Source: Dastarcus helophoroides
Taxonomy: Eukaryota > Arthropoda > Insecta > Coleoptera > Bothrideridae
Direction of reading: 5' to 3'
NCBI GenBank assembly: GCA_028583605.1
Contig: CM053329.1
Location: 3,038,001 to 3,102,000, forward strand
Length of the DNA stretch: 64,000 nt
The notes under the pieces are model-generated. The model did not search any database, was not told the DNA's origin, and worked only from the letters and a program-made list of their open reading frames with translations. Both the position numbers and the translations under genes were made by a program. Shown in pieces: positions 47,065 to 58,676 of this stretch (within the stretch, counting starts at the first letter, position 1; the number at the start of each line of letters is the position of its first letter).

Positions 47065-47711
47065 TTTTATTCAATTAAATAATTCAATTTGTTGTTAATT
47101 TTTTTTTGTTCTATTCACCTGAAGTATTTATTTAACTTTTTAATTTTCATCGTTATTTTATAACGATAATAAGTAATCTTATGGTACACCGTAAGTACTT
47201 TTACAGCATTTAAATATCCTTATGGCTAACAAACGCAATTCCAAGCAGATAGAAATCTAATGTAACCTAATATTACTCTTGTAACACACATGGCGCATAC
47301 TTTTATTAAGCGACCGTTGTTTAACAGAATTTTGAAAATAGTGTTGCGATTTTGGTCAAAAGGTGTAGTTGACAGTGCTCTATTTGTGGAAGGAAATTTT
47401 AAAGAAATAAGGTGCTTTGTGGTGTTCCACAGTTAGCTAAGAGTACGGAATAGGTACGACAATTTATAATAAATAAGAAAATATTGACCAATTTAACGCA
47501 ATTTATCTAAAAATCATAGGTCTGTTCTTTCTTCCTAAATTGTGGGGAAAGAGCAGACCAATTTGTAGGGTTACCCCTCATTAAATAGCTTCTGGTTTCA
47601 AATTTATTCTAAGAATTGTCTCTAATTATCTTCTTAACAATTGTACATGATATTTCGTATTTGTACTACGATTAATTTAATATTTTTAATTAAATTATTT
47701 GTCGACAAGAT

Positions 47712-49462
47712 GTGGTTCGAAATTATATAAGAAAAACTAAAAGGAGTAATTGTTTCATTGAAAAACTTGATAAAGCTAGTAAAATAGCATAATGTTTCTT
47801 TGAAAACAATATTGGATCGCATAAAATGTAGACGTGGTGTGAAGTCCAAATCCTTAGGCAGAATTACGGCAATTGATTACGATCAAGCTCCTTGCTGATG
47901 AACTTTTAAATACCGAGAAATGCGGATTTGGGTTGTACAGCTTGTTGAGTAGTTCGCTGCATCAAATAGAATTAAAACACCATTCAGGAGCGGCATACCA
48001 GATGAAGATTGGTTCCCCGGGTTCTGTAAAAGACATAATTAATCGATTAAAAAATTAGGTTTAGAGGACTGTTTGTACAGACCCATCTAAAACAGAAATT
48101 GTGGGAGGAAAACACTTACTAAGCACCAGAACCACGAGTTCTCCTAGCAGAGAAAATATCAGTGTATTGCTGGCGGCTTCTGCTGCTGGAGATAAATTAC
48201 CTTCATTTATGATTTTTAAGATAAAAAAAAATGTTTGGAAACCGTGGCATGGTTCAGAAAAGGCTGGTTACCCCGATACCACATACGGGGCTAAAACAAA
48301 TAGCTTGATGGAGGTTGAAATCTTTGAAAATTATTTTGAGAATTTATTTCCAAAATCTATAGGACACGATCGTCCAGTTCTTTTGATATACTAAGGGCAC
48401 TCTACTCATCTTAGCTTAAAATTAATTGAAACAGCTATTCGGGAAAATATTACGATCATAAAACTGCCTTCGTATACCAGTCATGTGCTGCAACCACTTG
48501 ACTTAGCTGTCTTCCAACCACAAGATTCCATGGAATCAAGATTTAGGAAAATGGCAGAGGTAGCATGACGATGACCTAATCTAAAAAAGAATATTCGAGA
48601 ATGATAAGTGAAAAATGGAGAAATCTCAGAAAAGATGTCATTAAAGGTGGTTTCCAAAAAGGGAGGTGTAAATCCGTTTCCCAGAAATATTATACCGGAC
48701 ACAATGTTTGATCCAGTCTGTCTCAAAAAATGGAAGGAATCCAATATGAAATTATCAGAAGTCAGAGTTTTAAATGTTATTGAAGAAGAAGCTGATTTGA
48801 TGCTTTTGCTGATTCGGAAGGCTGCTGAGAACCCTCTCATCATCACGGAAAACACCGTGGTGACGTGGTATCAAATATTCAAGACTGCTGATGACCCTAT
48901 CTTGTCCACGAATAATGCCCAAAGTGATCAAACAGGAAAGTTATCGCTAAACGGCAACAATATACAGAAAAGTACATTCTTTTGAAGAACTTCTTTATGC
49001 CACTTTGAAAGCGAGCACAAATAATCTGAACAAAAAGAAAAGAAAAGTTGCGAGAAGTTCCGAAGTTATCACGGCCGAGGAGGTGAGAAAAAGAATGAAG
49101 AATGAAAAAATAGTAAGAGCTTAAAATAACAATGAAAAGATAAAGTCAAAAAAAATATGAAAAACGAAAGAAAGCCAATTTAAAAAATAAAAAAAACTAA
49201 GAAAAATCTCAATAATAAAGAGCCTAAAGGATAATAAATAGAAAACAAAAATTCTGGATTTGGCGTGTGAGAATGATGTTCCTTTAAGTACAGTACCATC
49301 GTGCTCCAGGAATAAGGATGATAACTTGCGTTCTATCTGTCTATGTGACTTTGGATATTATGTTAATAAAGATGAATGGATTCAATAAGTGACCTCTATG
49401 GAATAGGTTTGTGGAAATTGTAATAAGGGCTCGAAGAATCAGCAATACGAGTGCGAAAGATA
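47712..49462 (+). pseudogene. Pogo-like (CENP-B HTH/DDE_1) transposase pseudogene
   Basis: Ordered blocks on the plus strand identify a pogo/Tigger/jerky-type transposase: an N-terminal helix-turn-helix VVRNYIRKTKRSN (ATG replaced by GTG) and IEKLDKASKIA, then a CENP-B-type block TPFRSGIPDEDWF near 47980. The DDE core at 48101-48590 has SSPSRENISVLLAASAAGDK, FENYFENLFPKSIG, RPVLLIY (the catalytic D that should follow is lost by a stop) and LPSYTSHVLQPLDLAVFQP. A C-terminal region has FPRNIIPDTMFDP. Near 49260-49460 decayed Cys pairs with NKDEWIQ and VCGNCNKGS resemble the terminal zinc-binding finger of such insect transposases. At least four frame breaks make it inactive. Confidence 0.85.
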
Positions 49463-51374
49463 ATAATTAAGTTAAGTTAATAGTGGTAATTTGTTTAATT
49501 TTTTTAGGTGATTACTACACTTATATGATTATATAATTGCTGACAAAATGGAAACCAAAAATTCAGATTTTTTGGAAAGTGTTGTATCAATATTTATTAA
49601 TTAAATTATTTTTCTCTGCTTAGCTTTTAGGTTCGAAAGAGTTATTTCAGTTCTATCTGAATTAACGTCACTCTTTTTAGTGATTTATAAGTTGTACAAA
49701 TTTCGCAAAAATTTTCCTTATAATCTGGCTGTTTGAGCATTTAATTATTAAATTTGTCGATGTGTTGTTATTGACTTTTTAGGACCACTCTTTTAGTTTT
49801 TTTAGACCAGTTAATTATATTTACATAATTTTTTTCTTGGACTTCATTTATTCTTTTTCGTCCGAACAGTGGATTACAGAAATCACTAGTTTCATATTAG
49901 ACTCAGTTGTACAGATAGAAATAATACGTAAAAATATTTTGCCAATAGTTAGCAATATTTGCTCTCGCTTGTCTCTTTTATCAATTGCACCTGGTAAGGC
50001 GATACCGTGATAAGCATTATAAAGTTATAAGCACTGATTATTAGAACCAGGAGCGTCCTACTGGGGAGAGGGATGATTTGCATCTCTTTTAAAAGATCGA
50101 CTAAATTTTGTTGTTGAATTTTTAACTTTATTACATGGTTAAAATTGATGACAATCTCTGAGTCAGACTGTATATTTCAGGAGTAAACGTTTTCCACTTT
50201 GTTGTTTAAGTAAGTTTTTATTTGTTCTCAAAAATGTGTGCAGTTGAGTTAGATTTGACTTTAACATTAAGGCTTTATTATTAAGATCTGTTTAAATTAT
50301 TAATTGTAGGAGATAGATTTATGAATGATAAAAATCATTTGCAGGATTATGTGCATTTTTTATTCTGTCTGTGTTTATAATTATATTATGTTACGTGTCA
50401 GTGACAGTTTTTGAACGTTATATTTGTTTATTTAAACTATGTTTCTTTTTCAATATTTTTATCATGCGATACGAACTATAATTTTGTATATACGAGTATT
50501 GGAGCGCTGTGTATTTCATTTTAGAAGTTGAATAATTTCCTCATAAATTAAAATTTCTAATTTATACTTCGCCCAACGAAAGGCTTCGTTCTGGCTTTCG
50601 ATGCAAATGGCTTGTTATACACATATCGTTCCATTTTAGCATTTCCTGTTTAAATTTTCTAGTGTAGCTTCTTTTTATCAGAAAGAATTATGAATGTTGC
50701 CGAATTTTAATTTTTGTTTAAGGGTTATTACCAATCACATACAATTTTGTGAGCAATTCCAATAGGGCTGACAAAATAAATGTCTATTACCTATAACACT
50801 TTTCATCTACGTTCACCTGCTAATAGCATACATAATGAGAATTTATAAGAAAATTCATATTTTAAAATGAAGCTCAAAGTAATGTAAGCAATCATTGAGA
50901 TTACTTAACTTTATCCCCTTTCTAATTTAGAAGGCATCGGTTTGGAGTAAAATATTTTTATTTTGTATTCTTTCCATGTACTTAAGATTCCGTCTGTCAC
51001 AGAGGTTTTTCTCGAAAACTATGTAACGTAGAAATTTAAAATTTTGGACAATGTTGCCGATGACCCACGCAAATGCTGCCATCCAGCGACTAGAGAATAA
51101 TATGGGGGGTTCATTTTGGACACCGAAAAATTAAGTTTTACTTCATATATCATGTGAGGTATTATTAATTTGAAAGAGCTATTCTCTTAAAGATACAGCT
51201 CAAAATGTGTCAGAACTGACCGTTTTCCCCTGTTCTCCTAGGTTTCTAAAAACAAATTTTAGATTTTAACAGGGTTAATAGATTATCGAGCCATAGATTA
51301 TCGAAGAACTTCAGGTTTTTTCAGTATTGTAATACTTGTGAAATAAAAATATTTTCTGGAAAAATAGGTACCGT
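49463..51374. other. Gene-free AT-rich stretch
   Basis: No coding or RNA gene is supported. Around 50550-50700 a few mixed-composition patches occur but have no open frame of note. Confidence 0.5.
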
Positions 51375-51783
51375 TTGACCCAGACACTAATAATTTTTTT
51401 AAACAAAAAACGCAAAACGTGCATATCGGTGAAAGAGGCGCGAATTTTCGTCAGAAATGTGATTTTGCTTCACGGCAATTTCTGCCTTCACTCAACCAAT
51501 CTAACACATCAAAAATTAGAGGAAATGCATTGGACAACATTAGAACACCCTCTTTATAGTCCCGACTTATCACCATGCGATTATCATATGTTTGGGCCAC
51601 TGAAAGAAGCTCTAGGAGGTGAGCGATTTCATGATGATGCTGCTGTTGAAACATTTGTGCGCAATTGGATGCAAACACGCATCTCATTTTTTATGATGAT
51701 GGCATTAAAAAACTCCTAATCCGTTGGGAAAAATGCATAACAAAATCAGGATATTATGTGGAAAAATTGTTAATAACTTTCAT
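51375..51783 (+). pseudogene. Mariner transposase C-terminal fragment
   Basis: The plus-strand frame has VILLHGNFCLHSTNLTHQKL, where the usual LLHDNARPHTA block has its catalytic aspartate replaced by Gly, then HWTTLEHPLYSPDLSPCDYH (third catalytic block intact), LKEALGGERFHDD and AVETFVRNWMQTR. After a frame change it ends IKKLLIRWEKCITKSG, YYVEK. This is the signature C-terminal half of mariners of the type fused into vertebrate SETMAR. The N-terminal DNA-binding region is missing and no terminal repeats were located, so it is a truncated relic. Confidence 0.83.
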
Positions 51784-53346
51784 ATATGTATCTTGTGGCA
51801 ATAAATTTTTAAAAACAAATTCCGGTTTATATTTGATTTACCCTCGTATCATAAGAGAATTTGGATAAAATTTAAAATTTATGCATAAGTAAGAATAATT
51901 TAATTTGGTCTATTGGTTGTTCGCAGAATAGTATAATTGGTACAAAACTATAATTGTGCGAGCCCGACTCGCTCTTAGCTGAATTTTTTAGTTATGAAAT
52001 GTGAAGTGAGAGAAAATATTTTACTTTTTAGGCTAGGTAATGTGACTTGCAGCAATTGTCAAGTACTTATTTACTAACAGCTAACTATCTGAAGCTGCTA
52101 TTACGAAGAAAAAATTGTCGGTAAACAACACGCGCCTTAAAAATATTCCATTGGCATCACATTTTTGTCTCATAGATTGCAAAATTAAAATGATTGATCC
52201 TCGGAAAATATCTCTTGCTCATAAGTTCCTTTATAACAACTCTGAGAGAATTAAAATGTTTGATCCTCGGAAAATATCTCTCGCTCATCAGTTCCTTTAT
52301 AACAGCTGTAAATCTTCGTTTTCAAAAGATTTCACGCTGTTCTCAATCACACGTTTCATTCTTCCACAATTCGTTATCGTTAAGGCCGATTTTTATGCGA
52401 AAAAGCTAATCGTCCGAAACTTTTTCGAGGCTTCCGAAGGCAAAATTACCCAATTATTAATTATTTGCATATCTTATCTTTCATAAATATCACCATTTTG
52501 AGACTCACGAAAGTGTTATTTCTGCAAACGCGATTGGATTCAGAGATGTGCTACAGTTGTGCCATAGCTGTCAGGTCTTACGTGTTAACAAAGCCATTTA
52601 AATAATTTAATTTTATTCTGGGATACATGCTTCTATATTTTGCTTTCTCTATTCCGCTTGCCTTATGGCCAGATAAAATTTAATTTCTTTTTTTTTGCAA
52701 GCCAGACCCAACTATAAAATCTTCTAATATTGTTTTATTTACTCGTAATTTTCCTAAAATTCAATAAAATTTGGATAAAAGATACCAGTTACGAGGTAAC
52801 AATGACGAATGTTTTCTTAAATTAGTTGTAGCTTGATCGTCTTTTAAAACATTATAAGACTACCGATTTTTTTTAATAGAGATTTAATTTGCTCGAAAGT
52901 TTGGAACCAACTATTGTAAGCATGTGAAAAAACAAACAAATATTTATTTGATTAAAAGTAAAGAACCCTCAAAAATATAAATCTAAAAGAAAGCACATTT
53001 TTTACTTCCCATTAAAATAAAGTTAAAACCATACGTATTTGATCTGTTGGGTATTATCAGTAGAGCTAGGTCTCAATTGGTTTATGAAAAAAAAAAACAG
53101 GAGAAGAGAATATCTCATAGGTTCATGGTGCCACGAAAAATGTTGAAAAAATAAGTCAACAGAAAAGACATGTGAATCATAATTAATGAAAGATCATATA
53201 TATTTTAATAAAGGTACAAAAAATCTAAATAAAAATGTTTATTTTGCGCAAAACAAACAGCTTAACACGATGACCAAGATATCCTTACCAAAACAAGGTA
53301 TCCTTGGAGTATAATTAATAGCCACTCATGAGCAGTCAATGACATT
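51784..53346. other. AT-rich stretch around an ORF with an internal duplication
   Basis: Apart from the repeat-bearing frame at 52115-52486 nothing is recognisable. A direct GAA/AAA-rich area at 53080-53110 is simple sequence. Confidence 0.4.
52115..52486 (+). CDS. Uncertain 123-codon ORF with 22-residue tandem repeat
   Basis: An open frame containing two in-frame copies of a 66-base unit: KMIDPRKISLAHKFLYNN and KMFDPRKISLAHQFLYNS, starting at 52184 and 52250. The copies differ at a few bases. Downstream of the repeat, codons look balanced (LPQFVIVKADFYAKKLIVRN). No signal peptide, domain or promoter is evident. A period divisible by three and an uninterrupted frame are mildly in favour of coding, but a non-coding tandem duplication is equally possible. 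Confidence 0.25.
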   Translation: MSVNNTRLKNIPLASHFCLIDCKIKMIDPRKISLAHKFLYNNSERIKMFDPRKISLAHQFLYNSCKSSFSKDFTLFSITRFILPQFVIVKADFYAKKLIVRNFFEASEGKITQLLIICISYLS

Positions 53347-53590
53347 TCAGGACAGCATGGCGAAGGATAAAGTTACAATTACAAGAGCATAGGTGAAAAG
53401 GGTCCGGATGAAGCAGTAAAAGCAGCAATTTGCCCGCCGCGTAATAGTGATTGGGGAGTCGGCAGGGAGCCAACGTCCGCGTAAATGTGAAACAGACCTA
53501 CCCCGCCGACTATACATGATGTCAAGATCAATATTTACTGCAATTCCTGTCAGTGTCAGTAGTGGTCCCCGAGACACCTTTGCGACAACC
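53347..53590 (-). other. GC- and CpG-rich islet with open minus frame
   Basis: A sharply delimited GC-richer, CpG-containing segment in AT-rich DNA. On the minus strand it is open for 76 codons, starting MSRGPLLTLTGIAVN and ending in a hydrophobic run (YALVIVTLSFAMLS). It could be a 5' exon or promoter-proximal region of an unseen minus-strand gene, or an old insertion. No splice sites could be fixed. Confidence 0.3.
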
Positions 53591-54445
53591 TCTTAGCAAA
53601 CAGCCAACAACTTGAGGAAATTATTCTTGGAAAAAGAGAATTAGCGGAGAAAACTTCGCTACATATACTACATGAAATCAGGGTGATTTCGTTTTTCCAA
53701 TAAAATCATATCCCATTTTTAATTTACTGACTGGAAACAAATAAGTTATTTAGTCCATATGTCCACATTATTAGGTGGATATCAGAAAATCTTTTATAGC
53801 ATTTTAGTAGCACTTGGCATTATTCCTTACTTTAACAGCAAAATTCTCTACTAGGAAAATTTGCGGCAGTAGCTTACAAAATATGAAGTTCATTACCTTA
53901 TCAGGGGTTTTTAATCCTTCAATTTAAAATTGAAGTCTTTCAGAAGATCCACAACAGCTCATAGATATTAGGTAACCTATTTTTAGTGGCCATAAAATAC
54001 GCAACTGACGTGATGATCATGATCATGGCAATTTTCTTTACCACTCACATTAAATCGCTGTTTTTATTTCGATAAAATATACGAATACAAAAATTTAATT
54101 TAAATACTTATATAGCTATTTTCTTCATCGAAAATGATTTAATTGCAGCTATTAAGAATATTTTGGAAGTCTACAATAACAATGTAATTAATTGGGGACA
54201 CAATTATACAACAGAAACGGTCACTTTTCTAATGTAGCAGACAGTGTCTGAAACAGGTTCGAATATTTATCAGATATAACAGAGCAAGGACCATTTTCAG
54301 CACCGCACAGTGGGACCAATGACGCCAAAAGTTGGCAACAAATATTATATCATGGTTTTGGGTTTTAGATGAGTTAAACACGTGGATTTGAATTTAATTT
54401 TTTTTTAGAGTACAGAATTTCAAATAAAATCCATTTTAAATGTTA

Positions 54446-54836
54446 TACAGGGGTTAAACATCACGGTTTAGTCCTACAACTGCTACATTTTTTTTGATAG
54501 CAGAAATCTTTTTTTGTAAAAAGATATACTATCACAACGAACATTTTAAAATTATTTTCCACAATAGGGTAAACATATACACAGTGTTATACTAAAGTTG
54601 CTTTGTTTTAACAAAAAATTTCGCATACATATGTTTGCATATTGCAACAGATTGGGCTATACAAATATTGTATAGTTTGTTTCTTTTAAAAAAAGCAACT
54701 TTATGTGCCATCTTTAGGTTCACTCTGTAAGGAAAAACTAATGTGCATCGTCTATACCTTTTTACCAAAAAGTTGCTTGCTATCAAAAAAATTATAGCAG
54801 TTCCAAGGCTTTTCTCTACTCACGACTTAGTCTGTA
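54446..54836. mobile_element. MITE with TACAG ends and an inner hairpin
   Basis: The ends mirror each other: TACAGGGGTTAAACATCACG on the left, and TACAGACTAAGTCGTGAG read inwards from the right. Shared inner words are AACTGCTA and TTTTTTTGATAGCA. Inside, 54578-54729 is a further foldback (arms AAAGTTGCTTT..TTTTAA). It lies downstream of the unknown gene in the 54306-55932 element. Confidence 0.65.
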
Positions 54837-54918
54837 TATAATATGTAAAAAATAATTATTCCTTAATTTTACGAAAATGGTAACATAACTATAAATATTA
54901 AATAGTAAACTAAACGAA

Positions 54919-55658
54919 CTATGTCATGTTCACGTCTTCATCACTTTCTAAAGTTGTTTCGTCGCTGTCGCTCTCAATGTTATTCTGCGATGTCTCGTGT
55001 ACTGATGAAGTACCAGAAATATTAAAATCAGAACTTTCCAACAGCTGTATTACATCCACAATAATAATTATGCATGTGTTAAGCCAATCGACATTTTTAT
55101 TTAAAAATCGTTGCTTTTTTCTTTGGGAACTAGACCATTTTTTGTTAAAATCAGAAATGAAATACGATATTTTATTGTGCAGTTCACCAAGATCAGCTTT
55201 GGGACATCCTGTCCGATTTTCCAAGTATTTTTTTAGAAATAAAACTCTATCTTCAAATTTCAAAGGCCAGACTCGTTCATTTTTTCATATAAAAACTTCC
55301 TTGACAAGGAAATGTCAGTATTAACAGCTTCTAAAACAAACAAAAAATATAATTAATTTTGCTCCAAAAAATATCTTGCAAGATGACCTTTGCAATGAGG
55401 CTTCTAATGTAAAAAGGCGCAAATTAGCGCAAGATTTTTTTCTCTGAGCTGAAACCCTCTTGTTTTGTGTACAATATAAGGCTCCAAATTAAACTCGATC
55501 AGCCCCCTATATATATATACTAAACGTTTATAAATGAATTAAAAAAAAAACACTGAACTTGATATCATTATATTGACTCACGTATTACTGACTCAGGTTT
55601 AATAATTAATACATTTTACATTTGAACAAGATCAATTACCTTCTCGCACTGAAAGCAT
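54919..55658 (-). pseudogene. Unknown protein gene inside the 54306-55932 element
   Basis: The main open part (55263-54919, 114 codons) encodes a charged, helical protein: KFEDRVLFLKKYLENRTGCP, KWSSSQRKKQRFLNKNVDWL, then a hydrophobic CIIIIVDVIQLL and an acidic Ser/Glu/Asp tail. Upstream, one base out of frame, the same strand reads ISLSRKFLYEKMNESGL, so one indel has broken the gene near 55263. This upstream piece follows an acceptor TTTGTTTTAG (exon start 55330). A tiny 19-base exon, ATG at 55658 to donor GAAG|GTAATT at 55640, fits it in phase and would supply MLSVRE. I recognise no family; position inside inverted repeats suggests a transposon-encoded protein, probably a DNA-binding accessory or transposase part. 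The splicing model is inference. Confidence 0.4.
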
Positions 55659-55932
55659 ATCACCAAATATTTGCCTACACTACGTTACCCGAAGTTATTG
55701 TTTAAAGAAAACAAATGTGGGAAAATTACATTAGCGTTATCAACAACTGATTATTACGAAGCACAAGTTTCGACTGGTCGGTGTGGATTCCTCTCGCGCT
55801 CCCCATCTTGCCAAAATCCGGTATCAGGTAGCTACTTTATTTTTCTAATGACTTCGCCTAACAATATTACAATGTGAAGTGTTTGAAATTTTGAAATATT
55901 TGCCATGTTTTTACCTATTAGGCCCCACTGTG

Positions 55933-56499
55933 CGCCGGCTGATTTGGTCACATTTTCTTATCAAGCTTGAAGACAATAATTCCGTCTAACTTGCTGCGGC
56001 ATCGATCAAAATAGCAACTAGACGACCAAATATATGCATACAGTGCGTTACAATGAAAACTATCCAATCTAAATATTTTTTTTGATCGTCATTGTTAGGA
56101 GAAACGCAAAAACATGTCAATAAATATACGCAGGGGGACATATTTCGTTATATTTATATTAAGCGTAACTGTCAGCTCTGCGCCCCCTGATGAAGCCCTC
56201 CTATTTTTTTAAATAAAACACCCATATTTTTTAGAGTTTTGAATTTCTCTTGACAAGCATTTCAAAAATGTGAATATTTATTATTTCGGGTTAATATTTC
56301 TGGAGCTACAGCCATTTAAATTTAACAAGAATTAGTACTCGAATGAATGAAACGTTACCTTAGCTTCAGTAGTAATACAATTATTTTAGTAGTTGTTTAA
56401 ATTGGCTTTCATTGAGGTACATCAAATGATATAATCTAGCTTCAAAGGCACCTCTAAATTAACACATTTTGGGTCAATTTCTCGCAACTTATCTATGGA
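55933..56499. other. Intergenic spacer
   Basis: No gene is seen between the unclassified element and copy B of the dispersed repeat. Confidence 0.5.
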
Positions 56500-57290
56500 T
56501 TTTGATTGAGATGCAAATATTTTTATTTTTCAATATAACAGAGAAGAAACTTCAGGGAAATCAAATTAGGTGGCCTAGGTGGCTACTCTATCATCGCAGC
56601 TCTTCTATCAGCCAAATTTTTGTATATTTATAGTTTTTACTGTTATTTCTAGTCTGCTGGCTCTAAAAAACAACTAGTTCTAAAAGGTTACTTCTGTAGC
56701 TTCAAGTTATTCTTTATGGTTTGTGCATTTCCATAAATTTTTCCATTGTTCAATTCTGTTAAATACTTTTATGTGTTACGTTTTCTTCAGGAAGAGCAGA
56801 GTTAACAAGTCCAGCCGTAGGTTTTGTGCAATTTTAATGCGCTCTTAGATTCTGGAAATAAACCATTGAAACAATGTAATAATTACACGTCAAATGGTTT
56901 GCAAATATCATTGCATTGGTAATGTTACGCACCCTTTGTTAATAAAATTTTAAAATGCATTTAATTATCTCATCAACTATTCACTCCAGATCAGATTTTT
57001 GAAATCTACTCGTCAAGAGAAATCCAAAGCTCTACGAAAATATAGCGTGTGCTGTTTAAGAAAATGAAAGGGTTGATCTAGGGGCATAGGACTGACAATT
57101 ACATCAGCATTTGGGTATATTTTTTTTGGTGCTTTTGCATTTTTCTTAAAGATGACAATCTAAAAAGTAATTTTGGGAGGATAGGTTTTACTGAAGCAGT
57201 GTCATTTTCATTAATGATTGGCAATCTCTTATAGATTGTCCTAAGTAGCGATTGCGTTGGACCTTTGTTTGTCAATCGCTGTTTATGACT
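56500..57290 (+). repeat. Degenerate dispersed repeat, copy B
   Basis: Collinear with 12850-14965 (see there for shared words), but uninterrupted and therefore only about 790 bases. On the minus strand, 56590-56545 reads a decayed PPRPPNLISLKF, similar to the WPPRSPDLTPLDFF block of insect Tc-like transposases, so the family may derive from such an element. Confidence 0.5.
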
Positions 57291-57669
57291 CAACACTGAA
57301 AAAAACTTAAAATTATTTGTGAAAGGAGTAACTGGCGAAGAAAAAGCCAATAAAACATGATTGAAAATGATGATGTATAATGTTGAGGCAACTACTTTAC
57401 GAATGTAATTTTAAAACTTATTATCTCATATAAATAACATCGAAAACAATTCCACGACCATTTTATGCAAAAATAAATAGCAATCTTGAAATTCTGTCAA
57501 AGATTTTTAAAAATAGAAATGATTTTTCCTGTGTGTTAAGAAAAATGGATATTTTTACATCACATTGCAGTTCAGGTAGAACAAATGAAATCTTTAGAAT
57601 CAACAATTCTAAAGAAAATTTCCTGAAATGTGAAATCTGGCAAAAACATGCATTTTAAGTTTATTTTAA

Positions 57670-58200
57670 GGGTGCGTTTAGATTAGACACTTTATTCCGT
57701 ATATTTCTCTCCGACATAATAATATATCAGGTTTAAACCATCCTGAGAGAAGCTATCTGAGACTAATCACAAAGCTGAGATAAATTACTCGACACAAAAT
57801 GCCGACACAAATTTCAGCCAATGTCTGACTATCGTATATTTCTGAATTTGTAGTCATCCACTTTCTCTCGAGATATTTCATGCTTTTAACTATTGTATAT
57901 TACTTTTAATATGGAGATACTATTCCATATAAATAATTTGCAAATTTAATTAGACAAAACCTATTCAATATTTGCAAATCATTGTTTACGGAATTGAATA
58001 TCCAGAACTACCAATTAAATCTAATCACATTTTGGTTATTTAAAGCAGCAAAGACATTTTATGTCGACACGTTATCTCAGCTCGAAGTGTCAGCAATTTT
58101 ATTCAGCTATATTTATGCCACAGTGTAAACGAGCAAGGAAATTTAGTCTCAGATACCTGAGATTTCTATCACGAAATAAGTCTTTAATCTAAATGCACCC
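57670..58200. mobile_element. PIF/Harbinger-like MITE, copy 2
   Basis: A 531-base copy of the element at 17489-17942 with ends GGGTGCGTTTAGATTAGA and TCTAAATGCACCC. The target duplication TAA is intact at 57667-57669 and 58201-58203. It is longer than copy 1 owing to an extra internal stretch near 57955-58030. The 3-base TWA duplication and G-rich ends are typical of PIF/Harbinger non-autonomous elements. Confidence 0.82.
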
Positions 58201-58472
58201 TAAGATTGTGTTAGTTTATCTGGTTTTAATCCACTTTCATATGACAGTTTAGAAATTCATGATTTCATTTTGTTTATTTTATTTTAAATAAATCTGTTCA
58301 ATGATCATGTTATTATTCTTATAATGAACTTAGTTGGTTGAAGTATTGTTAATTAAAATTATTGTAATTCGTAATGAAATATCTCAAATGAATCGAATTT
58401 AATATTTTTTGTATACAAATTTAAAAATTTTATTAAGAAACAAGATAGTAATCAATTTATTTTTTTTTTCAG

Positions 58473-58676
58473 TTGACTTCAGAAAATATCGCAAATATAA
58501 ATTTGAAGCGATGTGCAAATTTCACTGGGGTCACACTAGTAAGAAAAGAATCAACTGACTAGTTATAAAATGTTTGTTGAAGAGGTCTTCGGATATGAAG
58601 CTACATGTACATCACGACTCCACAAGAATCCTCATATTTCTTTTGATGATGCACTTTACGGGGCCGGGGGATGCGG
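58473..58676 (+). CDS. Candidate signal-peptide exon of a host gene
   Basis: A strong acceptor (ten T then CAG, ending at 58472) and a strong donor GCGG|GTGAGT (58676/58677) define this exon. It contains 5' leader sequence and an ATG at 58595 that opens MKLHVHHDSTRILIFLLMM then HFTGPGDA, a plausible signal peptide (27 codons plus one base). The intron phase is 1, common for signal-peptide exons of secreted and cell-surface proteins. An overlapping ATG at 58569 in another frame gives 36 codons and could act as a uORF. The remaining exons would lie beyond large introns and are not seen in the window, so the gene's identity is unknown. Confidence 0.45.

Larger units (their letters stand above)
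54306..55932 (-). mobile_element. Unclassified inverted-repeat DNA element, 1.6 kb
   Basis: The left end CACAGTGGGACCAATGACGC (54306) and the right end, which read inwards starts CACAGTGGGGCCTAATAGG (from 55932), are inverted repeats. A second match of GGCAA..AAATATT lies about 30 bases inside each end. Within it are an unknown minus-strand gene (54919-55658) and a nested MITE (54446-54836). The CAGTGGG ends recall hAT-type termini, but no clear 8-base target duplication is seen, so the superfamily is left open. Confidence 0.55.
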
